NCBI GenBank assembly: GCA_013360585.1
Contig: JABWBH010000049.1
Span: 1-32,497, forward strand
Direction: 5' to 3'
DNA: 32,497 bases
From: Phycisphaerae bacterium
GTDB taxonomy: Bacteria > Planctomycetota > Phycisphaerae > UBA1845
The number at the start of each line of letters is the position of its first letter. Within the stretch, counting starts at the first letter, position 1. Positions 7,622 through 15,577 of the stretch are shown piece by piece. The notes beneath the pieces are model-generated. The model was given only the letters and a program-made list of their open reading frames with translations, was not told the DNA's origin and did not search any database. The translations under genes were made by a program, and so were the position numbers.

Positions 7622-9148
7622 ATGATGAACAAAGCCAACCTGCTGATTGTGGACGTCGACCGCCGGGCGGTGAACTCGCTGACCGCGCTGTTGAACGCCG
7701 ACGATTATGCGGTATTCGAGGTTCCCACCGCCCACGAAGCGCTGGCGCATCTTGCGTCCACGGAGATAGGCCTGCTCCTTTGCAGCGCCGACCTGCCGGG
7801 AGGCGGCGCATTTGAATTGCTTGGCGAAGTCCGCCGCCGCTTCCCCCAGACCGTCGTCCTCATGTTCACCGCTTTCGGGACGATCGACGGCGCAGTCGAG
7901 GCAATCCGCCTCGGAGCCTACGACTATCTGACGACGCCCCTCAGCGCCGAAGATCTTCGGCTCGCCCTCGAGCGCGCCGCCGCCCAGCACGCCCTGCTCA
8001 CCGAGCACCGCAAGCTGAAGCGCGAGCTGGAACTGCGCTTCGGACTGGAAAGCCTCGTCGGACACGACTACCGCATGCTGAAACTCTTTGAACTCATCGA
8101 GACGGTGGCGGACTCGACCGTCTCGGTCCTGATTCAAGGCCCGTCGGGAACGGGGAAGTCCCTTACCGCCCGCGTCATTCATCGCCTCAGTTCGCGCCGC
8201 GATCGTCCCTTCGTGGAGGTTTCCGTCGCCGCGATCCCTGAAGCGTTGATCGAAAGCGAACTTTTCGGGCACGTCCGCGGGGCGTTCACTGGTGCGCTAT
8301 CCAGCAAACCCGGGAAGTTCCGCGCCGCCGACGGGGGGACGATCTTCCTCGACGAGATCGGCGCCGCCAGCCCGGCGCTTCAGGTCAAACTTCTCCGCGT
8401 CCTTCAGGAGCGGCAGTTCGAGCCTGTCGGATCCAACCGGACCGAACGCGTCGACATCCGCGTAATCTGCGCGACGAACGCCGATCTCGAAGCCGAGGTG
8501 CGCGCCGGACGCTTCCGCGAGGATCTCTTCTACCGCATCAACGTCATCGCCCTCGAACTGCCGCCACTGTGTGAGCGACTTGGGGACATCCCCCTGCTGG
8601 CCGAATTCTTCCTGCGACAGCATGCCGGTCCCCGCCGCGCTCTTGAGGGGTTCTCGATCGAGGCGATGTCCGCCCTTCAGGCGTATTCGTGGCCCGGCAA
8701 TGTCCGCGAACTCGCCAACGTCGTCGAACGCTGTGCAATTCTCGCTCGAGGGAGCCGGATCGAATTGTTCGACCTTCCCGCGCGGATCGTTGAACCGCTC
8801 GGAAGCGCGGCACTGCACGGGGCGCGCTCCGCAGGAGGCACGCTGCGCGAAGCCCTGAGAGAGGCCGAGCGGCTGATCATCGAAGCCGCCCTGTCCGCCC
8901 ACGGAGGCAACCGCCAGTCCGCCGCGCATCAGCTCGGCGTCGATCGGACGACGCTTTACAAGAAAATGAGGCGCTTCGGCATCCGCACCGCCCGGCGCGG
9001 CAGGCGGCCTGGCGCTTCGACAGCATCGGTTCTGCCCCTCAGGAACGCTCAGGGGGCGTCGCCCGCCTCCGCACCATCTGTCCCGACCTCAGGTGCAAAC
9101 ATTTCGAATACGCGCACGTCCTCCGCGCTCACCGGTCCGACGCGCTGA
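7622..9148 (+). CDS. Sigma-54-dependent activator with degenerate receiver domain
   Basis: NtrC-type enhancer-binding protein of 508 residues. Receiver-like domain 5-120; AAA+ domain about 141-375 with Walker A GPSGTGKS at 173-180, the sigma-54 contact loop GAFTGA at 220-225 and Walker B GGTIFLDEIG at 238-247; Fis-type helix-turn-helix at about 405-455 (NRQSAAHQLGVDRTTLYKKM). The receiver is atypical. Ser55 replaces the phosphoacceptor Asp (four residues before the conserved Pro59), Val12 replaces one acidic-pocket Asp, and Thr105 replaces the conserved Lys, while Thr83 remains. It therefore probably does not use classical Asp phosphorylation. The ATPase and DNA-binding parts look intact. The last ~50 residues are a low-complexity tail that overlaps the convergent gene by 100 bases. 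The second ATG at 7625 is an equally possible start. Confidence 0.95.
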   Translation: MMNKANLLIVDVDRRAVNSLTALLNADDYAVFEVPTAHEALAHLASTEIGLLLCSADLPGGGAFELLGEVRRRFPQTVVLMFTAFGTIDGAVEAIRLGAYDYLTTPLSAEDLRLALERAAAQHALLTEHRKLKRELELRFGLESLVGHDYRMLKLFELIETVADSTVSVLIQGPSGTGKSLTARVIHRLSSRRDRPFVEVSVAAIPEALIESELFGHVRGAFTGALSSKPGKFRAADGGTIFLDEIGAASPALQVKLLRVLQERQFEPVGSNRTERVDIRVICATNADLEAEVRAGRFREDLFYRINVIALELPPLCERLGDIPLLAEFFLRQHAGPRRALEGFSIEAMSALQAYSWPGNVRELANVVERCAILARGSRIELFDLPARIVEPLGSAALHGARSAGGTLREALREAERLIIEAALSAHGGNRQSAAHQLGVDRTTLYKKMRRFGIRTARRGRRPGASTASVLPLRNAQGASPASAPSVPTSGANISNTRTSSALTGPTR

Positions 9149-10974
9149 AGCACCTGAATCAACGTTTCCGCATGTTCGGACGCCACTGCCGTCGCAAGGA
9201 TCGGCGGCGCGACGCCGGGAGTCACCCCGAAAGGAATCGCCGCGCATTCGAGTTGCGGCGCGGTGTTGAGAATATCCCTCCACAAGGCGTCCGCGGATCG
9301 CTCTCGAAGCCGGACGGCAATGACGAAGCCCCCCCCACCTCGCGGATCCCCGGCCGCCTCGGCGCGCCGAACCCCCCGCCAGATGCGAATCTCAACCCCC
9401 TCGACCACCGCTGGCGCTGCCCGCTCCCTGAGGAAGTCCGGCAGGCGACGCTCGTTCAGCCGCACAGCGTGACGGTCAGGTACGTAACAAACCGCCTCCC
9501 CGCTCGGATCGCGTTGCATCAGCATCATGAATTCGACGTGCTCGCCGTCGCCGACATTCAACAGCGACATCGGATCTGGTGCGCCGGCATACCAGTCAAG
9601 GACGTTGCGGAAGCCTTGGCAACGCAGCAACCAGCGCACGTCATCCGTCGGTGGTCGTGACTCCGCCCACCGGACCGCCGCACCCCAGTCCGGCACGTGT
9701 GCGAGCGTCCGCGCTCTCAGATCCCGCACGCCGACGGTTGCCGCAACCGAACCTGCCAACATCAACACTCCGGCGCCGGTCCAGCGCAACTGTCGAGCCT
9801 TTGATTCACTGCCTGATGCGGCCGTGACGACGTTAGCCCCCCACCACGTCGTCGCCGCGGAAAGCAGAACCTCCAACCCGCATCCGATCAGTACACTGGC
9901 TGGAACCGCCAGGAAAACAAGGTTCCTTGTGTACCCCGCCGACCCCCCTCCCGCCGTCACACCGATGATGACAAGCCCGCAGCCCAGCAGCGCCGCCAGC
10001 CACCACCGATAATCCCCGCGCGCCAGAACCCAGATGCCCGCCGCCCCCGCCGGCAGCAACCACGCCGCTCCCCCCAGCACGTCGCGCGACAACGCCGAGG
10101 CAAACGCCACGGCATCCGCCCACGTCCGCAGCCGGTCGCCCATGTCAGACGCCAGTCCGGTCAATGATTCCGTCCGGTCCAGCGCATACAACCCGACAAA
10201 CCCGGCGACGACTCCGAAAACCAGCCGGAACGTCGCGCGATGCGCCTTCAACTCCCGGCTCGGTCTTTGCAACGGAATCACGTCGCACGCCACCAGCAGC
10301 ACCGGCGCCGTCCAATACACCCACGTCGTAAACACCGTCGCCGCCGTCTGCACCGAGACCGCAATCAGAAAAGCAATCCGCGCGGCCGAACGAGGCCGCC
10401 TGCGAACCACCTCCACCGCGATGCACAGCAGCGCCGCCGCCGCGGTCGTCTCGCTGTACCCGCGCGCCTGCGCCGCGTAAACCGACGCCAGCGGAGACAG
10501 CGCGAAGACCAGTGCGCAAAGACACCCGGCGCGAGCTCCTCCACCTACGTGCGCGCCGATCACCCCGACGCACGCGATGGCGACCAGCGACCACAGCCAC
10601 GGCATGAACCGCGCCGCCAGCGTCGAGTACCCGGCTGCGTGAAAACCAAGGTGGGCCCAGAACGACGCCAGCGGTTGCACCGATGCAGGCGTCGTGGGCG
10701 GCTTGAGCGCTCGGACGATACCGTGTCGGAACGTGTACATCGTCGGCGAGAACGCACGTGCCGCCGCCTCGTTCGCCGCCTGTCCCGCAAGCCCGGTCCG
10801 CTGCACAACCGCCGGCAGTTCGTCGCACCGCCACGAGCGGTCGCGGGCATGCTCCCAGCGTTGCCCCGCCACGGCGGCGACAACGCAAAGCGTCAGAACC
10901 CCGACGTAGCCTGATCCAACGTGGACGAAGATCCGCGGATGAAGCCCCCCGTCTACGTGGAGTTTTCCACGCAT
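9049..10974 (-). CDS. Polytopic membrane protein, GT-C glycosyltransferase-like (PMT/ArnT type)
   Basis: Large integral membrane protein of 641 residues with roughly ten hydrophobic helices across its first two-thirds and a soluble C-terminal domain. An acidic Asp-Glu pair (CDELPAVV) lies in the first loop after helix 1, where GT-C transferases keep their catalytic acid, and QARGYS follows a later helix. This layout resembles Dol-P-Man or undecaprenyl-phosphate-sugar-dependent transferases that glycosylate lipids or proteins outside the membrane. Donor and acceptor are unknown. I chose ATG 10974 because GGAG lies 6 bases upstream; the frame is open to 11067, but that ATG has no ribosome site. 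The 3' end overlaps the convergent sigma-54 activator gene by 100 bases. Confidence 0.8.
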   Translation of the reverse strand: MRGKLHVDGGLHPRIFVHVGSGYVGVLTLCVVAAVAGQRWEHARDRSWRCDELPAVVQRTGLAGQAANEAAARAFSPTMYTFRHGIVRALKPPTTPASVQPLASFWAHLGFHAAGYSTLAARFMPWLWSLVAIACVGVIGAHVGGGARAGCLCALVFALSPLASVYAAQARGYSETTAAAALLCIAVEVVRRRPRSAARIAFLIAVSVQTAATVFTTWVYWTAPVLLVACDVIPLQRPSRELKAHRATFRLVFGVVAGFVGLYALDRTESLTGLASDMGDRLRTWADAVAFASALSRDVLGGAAWLLPAGAAGIWVLARGDYRWWLAALLGCGLVIIGVTAGGGSAGYTRNLVFLAVPASVLIGCGLEVLLSAATTWWGANVVTAASGSESKARQLRWTGAGVLMLAGSVAATVGVRDLRARTLAHVPDWGAAVRWAESRPPTDDVRWLLRCQGFRNVLDWYAGAPDPMSLLNVGDGEHVEFMMLMQRDPSGEAVCYVPDRHAVRLNERRLPDFLRERAAPAVVEGVEIRIWRGVRRAEAAGDPRGGGGFVIAVRLRERSADALWRDILNTAPQLECAAIPFGVTPGVAPPILATAVASEHAETLIQVLQRVGPVSAEDVRVFEMFAPEVGTDGAEAGDAP

Positions 10975-11175
10975 CAGGTTCTCCGCCGAAGTCGTCGATG
11001 CCGCCACGTTCAACCCTTGTCGTATGCGCTTTCCCCGCTTCGGACAACCCGGAAGCGCAGACATCACGTTTATCGACGAGGGTTTCGCCCCGACTGAACT
11101 GCGATCCGTCCCGGGGGATCGACCGCGGAATCAGGCCAAGACGGCGGCAGCAGGGACGGCCGGAGGCTTAAACGT

Positions 11176-12372
11176 TCAGGTCGCGGCGGCGGGGGTGCGC
11201 CGGTGTTGCAGCGCCGCCTGAGCGTCGCTCATGTCCTGCGCCGTCGGAGCCCGCCCGGTGTCCATCATGCGGGCGAAACAGTCGAAAAGGTAGGTCGCAT
11301 CGTGCGGTCCGGGACTTGCTTCCGGGTGATACTGGACCGCCAGCAGCGCCTCACCCGCATGTGTAAACCCTTCCAGAGTTCGGTCGTTGAGATTGACGTG
11401 GGTGACCGTCGCTCCGGACGACTCGATCGAACTCGCCTCCACCGCGAACCCGTGATTCTGTGAGGTGATCTCGACCCGCTCCGTCCCCACGTTCAGCACC
11501 GGCTGATTCGCGCCGCGATGTCCGAACTTCAGCTTGAAGCTGCGCCCTCCCAGCGCAAGACCGAGAAGCTGATGCCCGAGGCAGATTCCGAACATCGGAA
11601 CGCGGCCGCGCAACGCCTTCAGCAGCGCGATCGCGTACGTCACCGCCGCCGGATCGCCCGGCCCGTTGCTGACGAATACGCCGTCCGGCCGCGATTCCAG
11701 CGCTTCCTCCACCGACGCCGTCGGCGGGAGGATCCGCACCTCCGCGCCCACGTCCACCAGGTGCCGCAGAATGTTCCGCTTCATTCCGCAGTCGATTGCC
11801 ACCACCCGGCGACGCCTTGATTCGGCATTACGAGAGGGAACAAACGTCGCGTCCAACCCCTCCGTCCAGATCGCGGCGCCGCGAGGCATCACGTCTTTGA
11901 CCAGGTCTGCGCCGTCCATCGACGGCGCCCCGCGTGCGAGCCGGACACAGGTCTGAGGATCGCTTTCCTCCGTCGTCAGCACGCCGTTCATCGCCCCCTG
12001 CACGCGCAGGAGCTTCGTCAGCGCCCGCGTGTCGATCCCCTCGATGCCGATCACGCCGTGCCGGGTGAGATACTCATCCAGCGTTCGCGTCGCTCGGTAA
12101 TTGCTCGCACGCCGCGCCGCTTCACGAACGACGAACCCGGACACCTGCGGCGTCGCGGATTCCACGTCCGCCTCGTTCACGCCGTAATTGCCGATGTGGG
12201 GGTACGTCATCGTCACGATCTGCCCGCGGTAGGACGGGTCGGTGAGGATCTCCTGATACCCGGTCAGCGCCGTATTGAATACGACTTCCCCGACACGCGT
12301 CCCGGTCGCGCCGAAGGCGACGCCCGTGAACACCGTCCCGTCTTCCAGCGCGAGGATGCAGCGCCCGCTCAC
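11176..12372 (-). CDS. carA: Carbamoyl-phosphate synthase small (glutaminase) subunit
   Basis: CarA hydrolyses glutamine and passes ammonia to CarB for carbamoyl phosphate, feeding pyrimidine and arginine synthesis. The length of 398 residues is normal. The N-terminal CPSase domain (LEDGTVFTGVAFGA, then GEVVFNTALTGYQEILTDPSY) is followed by the class I amidotransferase domain with nucleophile Cys264 in GICLGHQ and His349/Glu351 in QYHPEASPGP, so the triad is complete. The start is GTG, which overlaps the stop of the upstream aminotransferase gene as GTGA. carB is not in this window. Confidence 0.97.
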   Translation of the reverse strand: MSGRCILALEDGTVFTGVAFGATGTRVGEVVFNTALTGYQEILTDPSYRGQIVTMTYPHIGNYGVNEADVESATPQVSGFVVREAARRASNYRATRTLDEYLTRHGVIGIEGIDTRALTKLLRVQGAMNGVLTTEESDPQTCVRLARGAPSMDGADLVKDVMPRGAAIWTEGLDATFVPSRNAESRRRRVVAIDCGMKRNILRHLVDVGAEVRILPPTASVEEALESRPDGVFVSNGPGDPAAVTYAIALLKALRGRVPMFGICLGHQLLGLALGGRSFKLKFGHRGANQPVLNVGTERVEITSQNHGFAVEASSIESSGATVTHVNLNDRTLEGFTHAGEALLAVQYHPEASPGPHDATYLFDCFARMMDTGRAPTAQDMSDAQAALQHRRTPAAAT

Positions 12373-13544
12373 TTCAGGAATGCCTCCAGCCGGTCCACCG
12401 CGGCATCAATCTGCGCCATCGACGTGGCGAACGACATGCGGATATGACGATCAGACCCGAACGCGCTTCCGGGAATCACCACCAGGTGCGCCTCGTTCAG
12501 CAGTCGCTCGGCGAATTCATCGCTGTCGCGCACCCTAAGGCGTGCAAACGTCCCCGACACGTTGGGGAACAGGTAGTACGCCCCCGTCGGCTCGACGCAC
12601 GTCACCCCCGGCAGCCGCTTCACACGATCATACATGTGCCGTCCGCGGCGCTCGAAATCCCGTCGCATCCGCTCAATCTCGCCGCGGTCGTCCTTCAGCC
12701 CTTCCGCATACGCAAGCTGAATAAAAGGCGCCACGCCGCTGGTCCCCTGGCTTTGAAGCTTGATCATCGCTTCGATGACGTGGACCGGACCGGCGGCGAA
12801 CCCGACGCGCCACCCCGTCATCGCGAAGATCTTCGAGGCGCCGTTGATCGTGATGGTGCGGGCATACGCCTCCGCGCTGACCGCAGCCGGGCTGAGCGGC
12901 TTTACGCCCCCGAACGTCAGGCTGTCGTATATCTCATCCGAGATGATCGCCACCCCCGCCGTCGCCAGAACCTGAACCAGCCCCCGCGTTTCTTCCGGCG
13001 TGTACGTGAACGAAGCCGGGTTCGACGGCGAGCAGTAAAGGAACGCCTTCGTGCGCGGCGTGATCGCCGCCCGCACCTGCTCCGGCGTCAGCTTGAAGTC
13101 CCGTCGCTCGTCGGACTCGATCAACACCGGCGTGCCCCCCGCCAGCTTCACAAGCTCCGGGTAACTCACCCAGTAGGGCGTCGGGATCAGTACCTCGTCT
13201 CCGGGGTTGATCAGCACCGTCAGCGTCTTCTGGATCGCCAGCTTCGCCCCGCAGGTCACGATCACCTGCTCCGGCCGGTACGTCAGACCCTGATTGCGCA
13301 GCAGCGCCGCACAGATCGCGGATTTCAGCGCCGGAAGCCCGGAAGCCGGTTTCGGGTACTTCGTCTCCCCCCGGCGGATCGCCTCGATCGCGGCGGCTTT
13401 GATGTGTTCCGGAGTGTCGAAATCCGGCTCGCCCGCCGTCATCGCGACGACATCAATGCCCTCTGCCTTCATCCGCGCCGCCCGCGCGGTCAGCTTCATC
13501 GTCGGAGATTCGTGCAAGGCGTTGATTCTGGTTGAGAGGTTCAT
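12369..13544 (-). CDS. PLP-dependent aspartate aminotransferase-like enzyme (class I)
   Basis: Fold-type I aminotransferase of 391 residues, closest in motif pattern to the bacterial aspartate aminotransferases of the Thermus type. It shows AGEPDFDTPEHIKAAA near the N-terminus, YPKPASGLPALKSAI, the cofactor contact SDEIYDSLTF, the Schiff-base lysine Lys238 in SKIFAMTGWRVGF, and GAYYLFPNVS. The likely reaction is aspartate plus 2-oxoglutarate to oxaloacetate plus glutamate; prephenate activity is possible in this group. ATG 13544 (MNLSTRINALHESPT) is preferred over the open frame to 13565 because proteins of this family begin this way. Coupling to carA could link aspartate and glutamate supply with carbamoyl phosphate use. 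Confidence 0.95.
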   Translation of the reverse strand: MNLSTRINALHESPTMKLTARAARMKAEGIDVVAMTAGEPDFDTPEHIKAAAIEAIRRGETKYPKPASGLPALKSAICAALLRNQGLTYRPEQVIVTCGAKLAIQKTLTVLINPGDEVLIPTPYWVSYPELVKLAGGTPVLIESDERRDFKLTPEQVRAAITPRTKAFLYCSPSNPASFTYTPEETRGLVQVLATAGVAIISDEIYDSLTFGGVKPLSPAAVSAEAYARTITINGASKIFAMTGWRVGFAAGPVHVIEAMIKLQSQGTSGVAPFIQLAYAEGLKDDRGEIERMRRDFERRGRHMYDRVKRLPGVTCVEPTGAYYLFPNVSGTFARLRVRDSDEFAERLLNEAHLVVIPGSAFGSDRHIRMSFATSMAQIDAAVDRLEAFLK

Positions 13545-13851
13545 GTTCTCGGAATCATACCGCACCTGCGACGGTCGCGCAAGGGGCGGGACTCCGGGGC
13601 GTTCCGCTTCGCTGCTTCAGCGCCGCAGAAACACAGAGAAGAGCGCCGCGAGGTCTCCGTGAAGGGCGGGTTGTTCCTTGCAGGCAGAACCACCCGAATC
13701 CGCTCACGAGCCCCCGCGGCGCTCCGCGCGCCACGCCGGCGCGCCGCCGAACGGACCGATCGCTACGCCACCCTTTCCCCACCCCGGGTTGGTGATAGGG
13801 AAGACAGCGCGATAGCGAGGCACGCCGCTCAGCGCCGCTCGTCAGGCTCCG
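13545..13851. other. Intergenic region upstream of the aminotransferase-carA operon
   Basis: About 300 very G+C-rich bases with no credible gene. They include ttcagcgccgcagaaacaca (13617-13636) and the palindromic clusters gcgcgcc/ggcgcgcc near 13727-13745. Such strings recur as dispersed intergenic repeats in many G+C-rich genomes, but that cannot be tested here. It must also hold the promoter of the minus-strand operon; I could not identify a convincing one. Confidence 0.4.
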
Positions 13852-15027
13852 CTACCGCGGGGGGCACGAGGTGTTGCGGTAGATCGAAAAGGTCGCGTCG
13901 GATGAGGCCTGTACCGTGTGCGAACCTGGCGGCACGTCGCGCCACACGACCTTGCCCTTCCCGCGGTTGTTCGCGATCAGGGGGTTGTTGTTGCCCCCGT
14001 CATATTTGAGTTGGACGCGTTCGCCGCGCGGATAGCCTTTCACCCGCGCCGTCAGACGGCCACGCTCTTCACAATGCGCGCGCAGTTTCGGCGTCGCCGG
14101 ACTTCCGCGGTACCAAAAGGCCGTCATCGCGCCAAGAGGGTTCATGCACTGCCCGATGTCGAGCGCCTGGCACTCTCCCCCGTTGACCTGTCCGTTATGG
14201 TTCTGATCCCAGTGCATTCTGCGCATCTGGTTGCACTCGTTCAGGGGCTTTTGCGTTCCCCAGAGCATTGGCTGCGCCAGCGTTGCGGGCGTCATCGCGA
14301 CATCCTTGGCCAGAACAATCTTGTACGCACCGCGGCCGTCCGCCGGCGCCGTGAGCTTTAGATTTCCGGGAAGAAGACACAGCGGAAGATCGACAAAGTA
14401 GTAACCGCCTGTGTCATGACTGGACGGAAGAATTCCGAAATCCACCGCAATGCCCGAGACGAATCCCGCACTCGTGCAGTTCCCCGAGTTCTCCCAATCC
14501 TCGAAGGTCGAAAACCCGATCACGCACCGCTCGGAGCTTCCCGGTCCGCTCACTTGCCACCACCACGCGAATTGCACGCGCCCGAACTCCGCGCTGTTGC
14601 ACGCGCCGACCGCGGCGCCGTTCATCCGGTCCAGATCGTCGACAAACACGACGTTGCGCGTGTTGTCCGCGAACCGGTATCGACCCGATCCCAGCCCGCA
14701 GTTCTGTCCGTAAAATCCGTCGCCGGGAGCGTCCGTCGTTGAGTCCATCTCGAATGCGTCGAAGCACAGAAACGCGCCGCAAAGCTCCACCGGACGAACA
14801 TCCGGCCACGGCTGCCACGTGTCCGGCAGCACACCCTCCTCATCCATCAGCGCGACCGCGATCGGCGCAGCCGGAACTCCACCGTCAACGATGACCAGAG
14901 ATTCATCAGGACGATTGCCCTCGATCGGACGGTTCGTTAAAAAAGATTCGTTATCAGGCTTCTGCGCCTGCGCCGTTCCAACGCACGCACCCAACAACAG
15001 TGCTTCCCTCAACAAGCATCGCCTCAT
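13852..15027 (-). CDS. Secreted cysteine-rich protein with dockerin-like loop and Cys-Pro C-terminal module
   Basis: Exported protein of 391 residues and unknown function. Signal peptide 1-21 (RRCLLREALLLGACVGTAQA, then QKP). The central part (about 90-240) is rich in Cys, Trp, Tyr and Gly and looks like a beta-sandwich binding domain. The segment DQNHNGQVNGGEC resembles a single dockerin or EF-type calcium loop. The last ~80 residues begin at LRAHCEERG, contain NNRGKGKVVW and VPPGSHTVQAS, and end in SCPPR. This matches in layout the C-termini of the beta-helix protein near 1.5 kb and the CHRD protein near 29.3 kb. ATG 15027 has AAAGGG at good spacing, and a promoter lies at 15198-15227. Confidence 0.85.
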   Translation of the reverse strand: MRRCLLREALLLGACVGTAQAQKPDNESFLTNRPIEGNRPDESLVIVDGGVPAAPIAVALMDEEGVLPDTWQPWPDVRPVELCGAFLCFDAFEMDSTTDAPGDGFYGQNCGLGSGRYRFADNTRNVVFVDDLDRMNGAAVGACNSAEFGRVQFAWWWQVSGPGSSERCVIGFSTFEDWENSGNCTSAGFVSGIAVDFGILPSSHDTGGYYFVDLPLCLLPGNLKLTAPADGRGAYKIVLAKDVAMTPATLAQPMLWGTQKPLNECNQMRRMHWDQNHNGQVNGGECQALDIGQCMNPLGAMTAFWYRGSPATPKLRAHCEERGRLTARVKGYPRGERVQLKYDGGNNNPLIANNRGKGKVVWRDVPPGSHTVQASSDATFSIYRNTSCPPR

Positions 15028-15197
15028 GTGATTCCCTTTCTTGTCTGGTCCACCTTAGAACCAATCCCCCATCCACTCGCGGAACGGAATCCGGTGCAAT
15101 CCGACACGAGGGGCACGTCGACATCAACGGTTGCAGACAGGATTCGTGACGCGCATCGCGGTGATTCCGCGCAGGCGGCTCCCCGCTTCTGATCCCA

Positions 15198-15227
15198 GTC
15201 ATATGAAATTCGGTCGGCCGATGTCAA
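15198..15227 (-). promoter_or_regulatory. Sigma-70-type promoter of the secreted Cys-rich protein gene
   Basis: On the minus strand, a perfect TTGACA (15227-15222), an 18-base spacer and TATGAC (15203-15198). Transcription would begin near 15190, giving a leader of about 165 bases before the ATG at 15027. Confidence 0.5.
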
Positions 15228-15490
15228 GGTGATTATCGTGATTCTCGGCACATTCATGATAATTCATCCCATCTCCACTTTCCGCCAGACTCACATAGAA
15301 ACTTTTTTATGACTTTGACATTGATCAACAATGAATGAGTTTGAATGCATCGCATCAGGCGCGGTGGAAGGATGGCGCGGTATTGAGTTCTGGTTTGATG
15401 TCCTAACGGTGACGTTCGCGCCCGATAGTCGCGCATGGCGCCCGTACAAAGGACCAGGACGCCGTGTCAAAACCGAGCTGCGCCTGCCTG

Positions 15491-15535
15491 CCCTTGACGT
15501 TGCGAAGCAAGGTCAAGGGTAACGAGGTGTTTTTT
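15491..15535 (+). terminator. Hairpin followed by T6
   Basis: CCCTTGAC (15491-15498) pairs with GTCAAGGG (15512-15519). After a G-G mismatch, TTGC pairs with GCAA around a GAA loop. Six T residues follow at 15530-15535 on the plus strand. On the minus strand it lies ~60 bases after the stop of the DUF2723 gene but lacks a T-run in that direction, so it could serve either strand. Confidence 0.5.
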
Positions 15536-15577
15536 CACTCTGCTCAAAAGGGTTTGAAGCGACGCCGAGAACGAAGC

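Larger units (their letters stand above)
15028..15577. other. Intergenic region with local AT-rich patch
   Basis: Holds the promoter above, an AT-richer patch at about 15230-15350 with TTGATCAA at 15321-15328, and the hairpin at 15491-15519. A plus-strand frame of 63 codons (15331-15522) runs into the hairpin. I do not accept it as protein coding because it lacks a ribosome site and its last codons form the hairpin. A short plus-strand RNA ending at the T-run near 15535 is a possibility. Confidence 0.4.

Noticed and set aside
7440-7625. Plus-strand frame of 61 codons before the sigma-54 activator
   Set aside because: Pro/Ala/Arg-rich, no ribosome site, and it runs through the operator-like palindromes into the activator start.
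10975-11067. N-terminal extension of the GT-C-like protein to ATG 11067
   Set aside because: No ribosome site at 11067, whereas ATG 10974 has GGAG six bases upstream.
15331-15522. Plus-strand frame of 63 codons
   Set aside because: No ribosome site, no similarity, and its last codons form a perfect hairpin; more likely non-coding.
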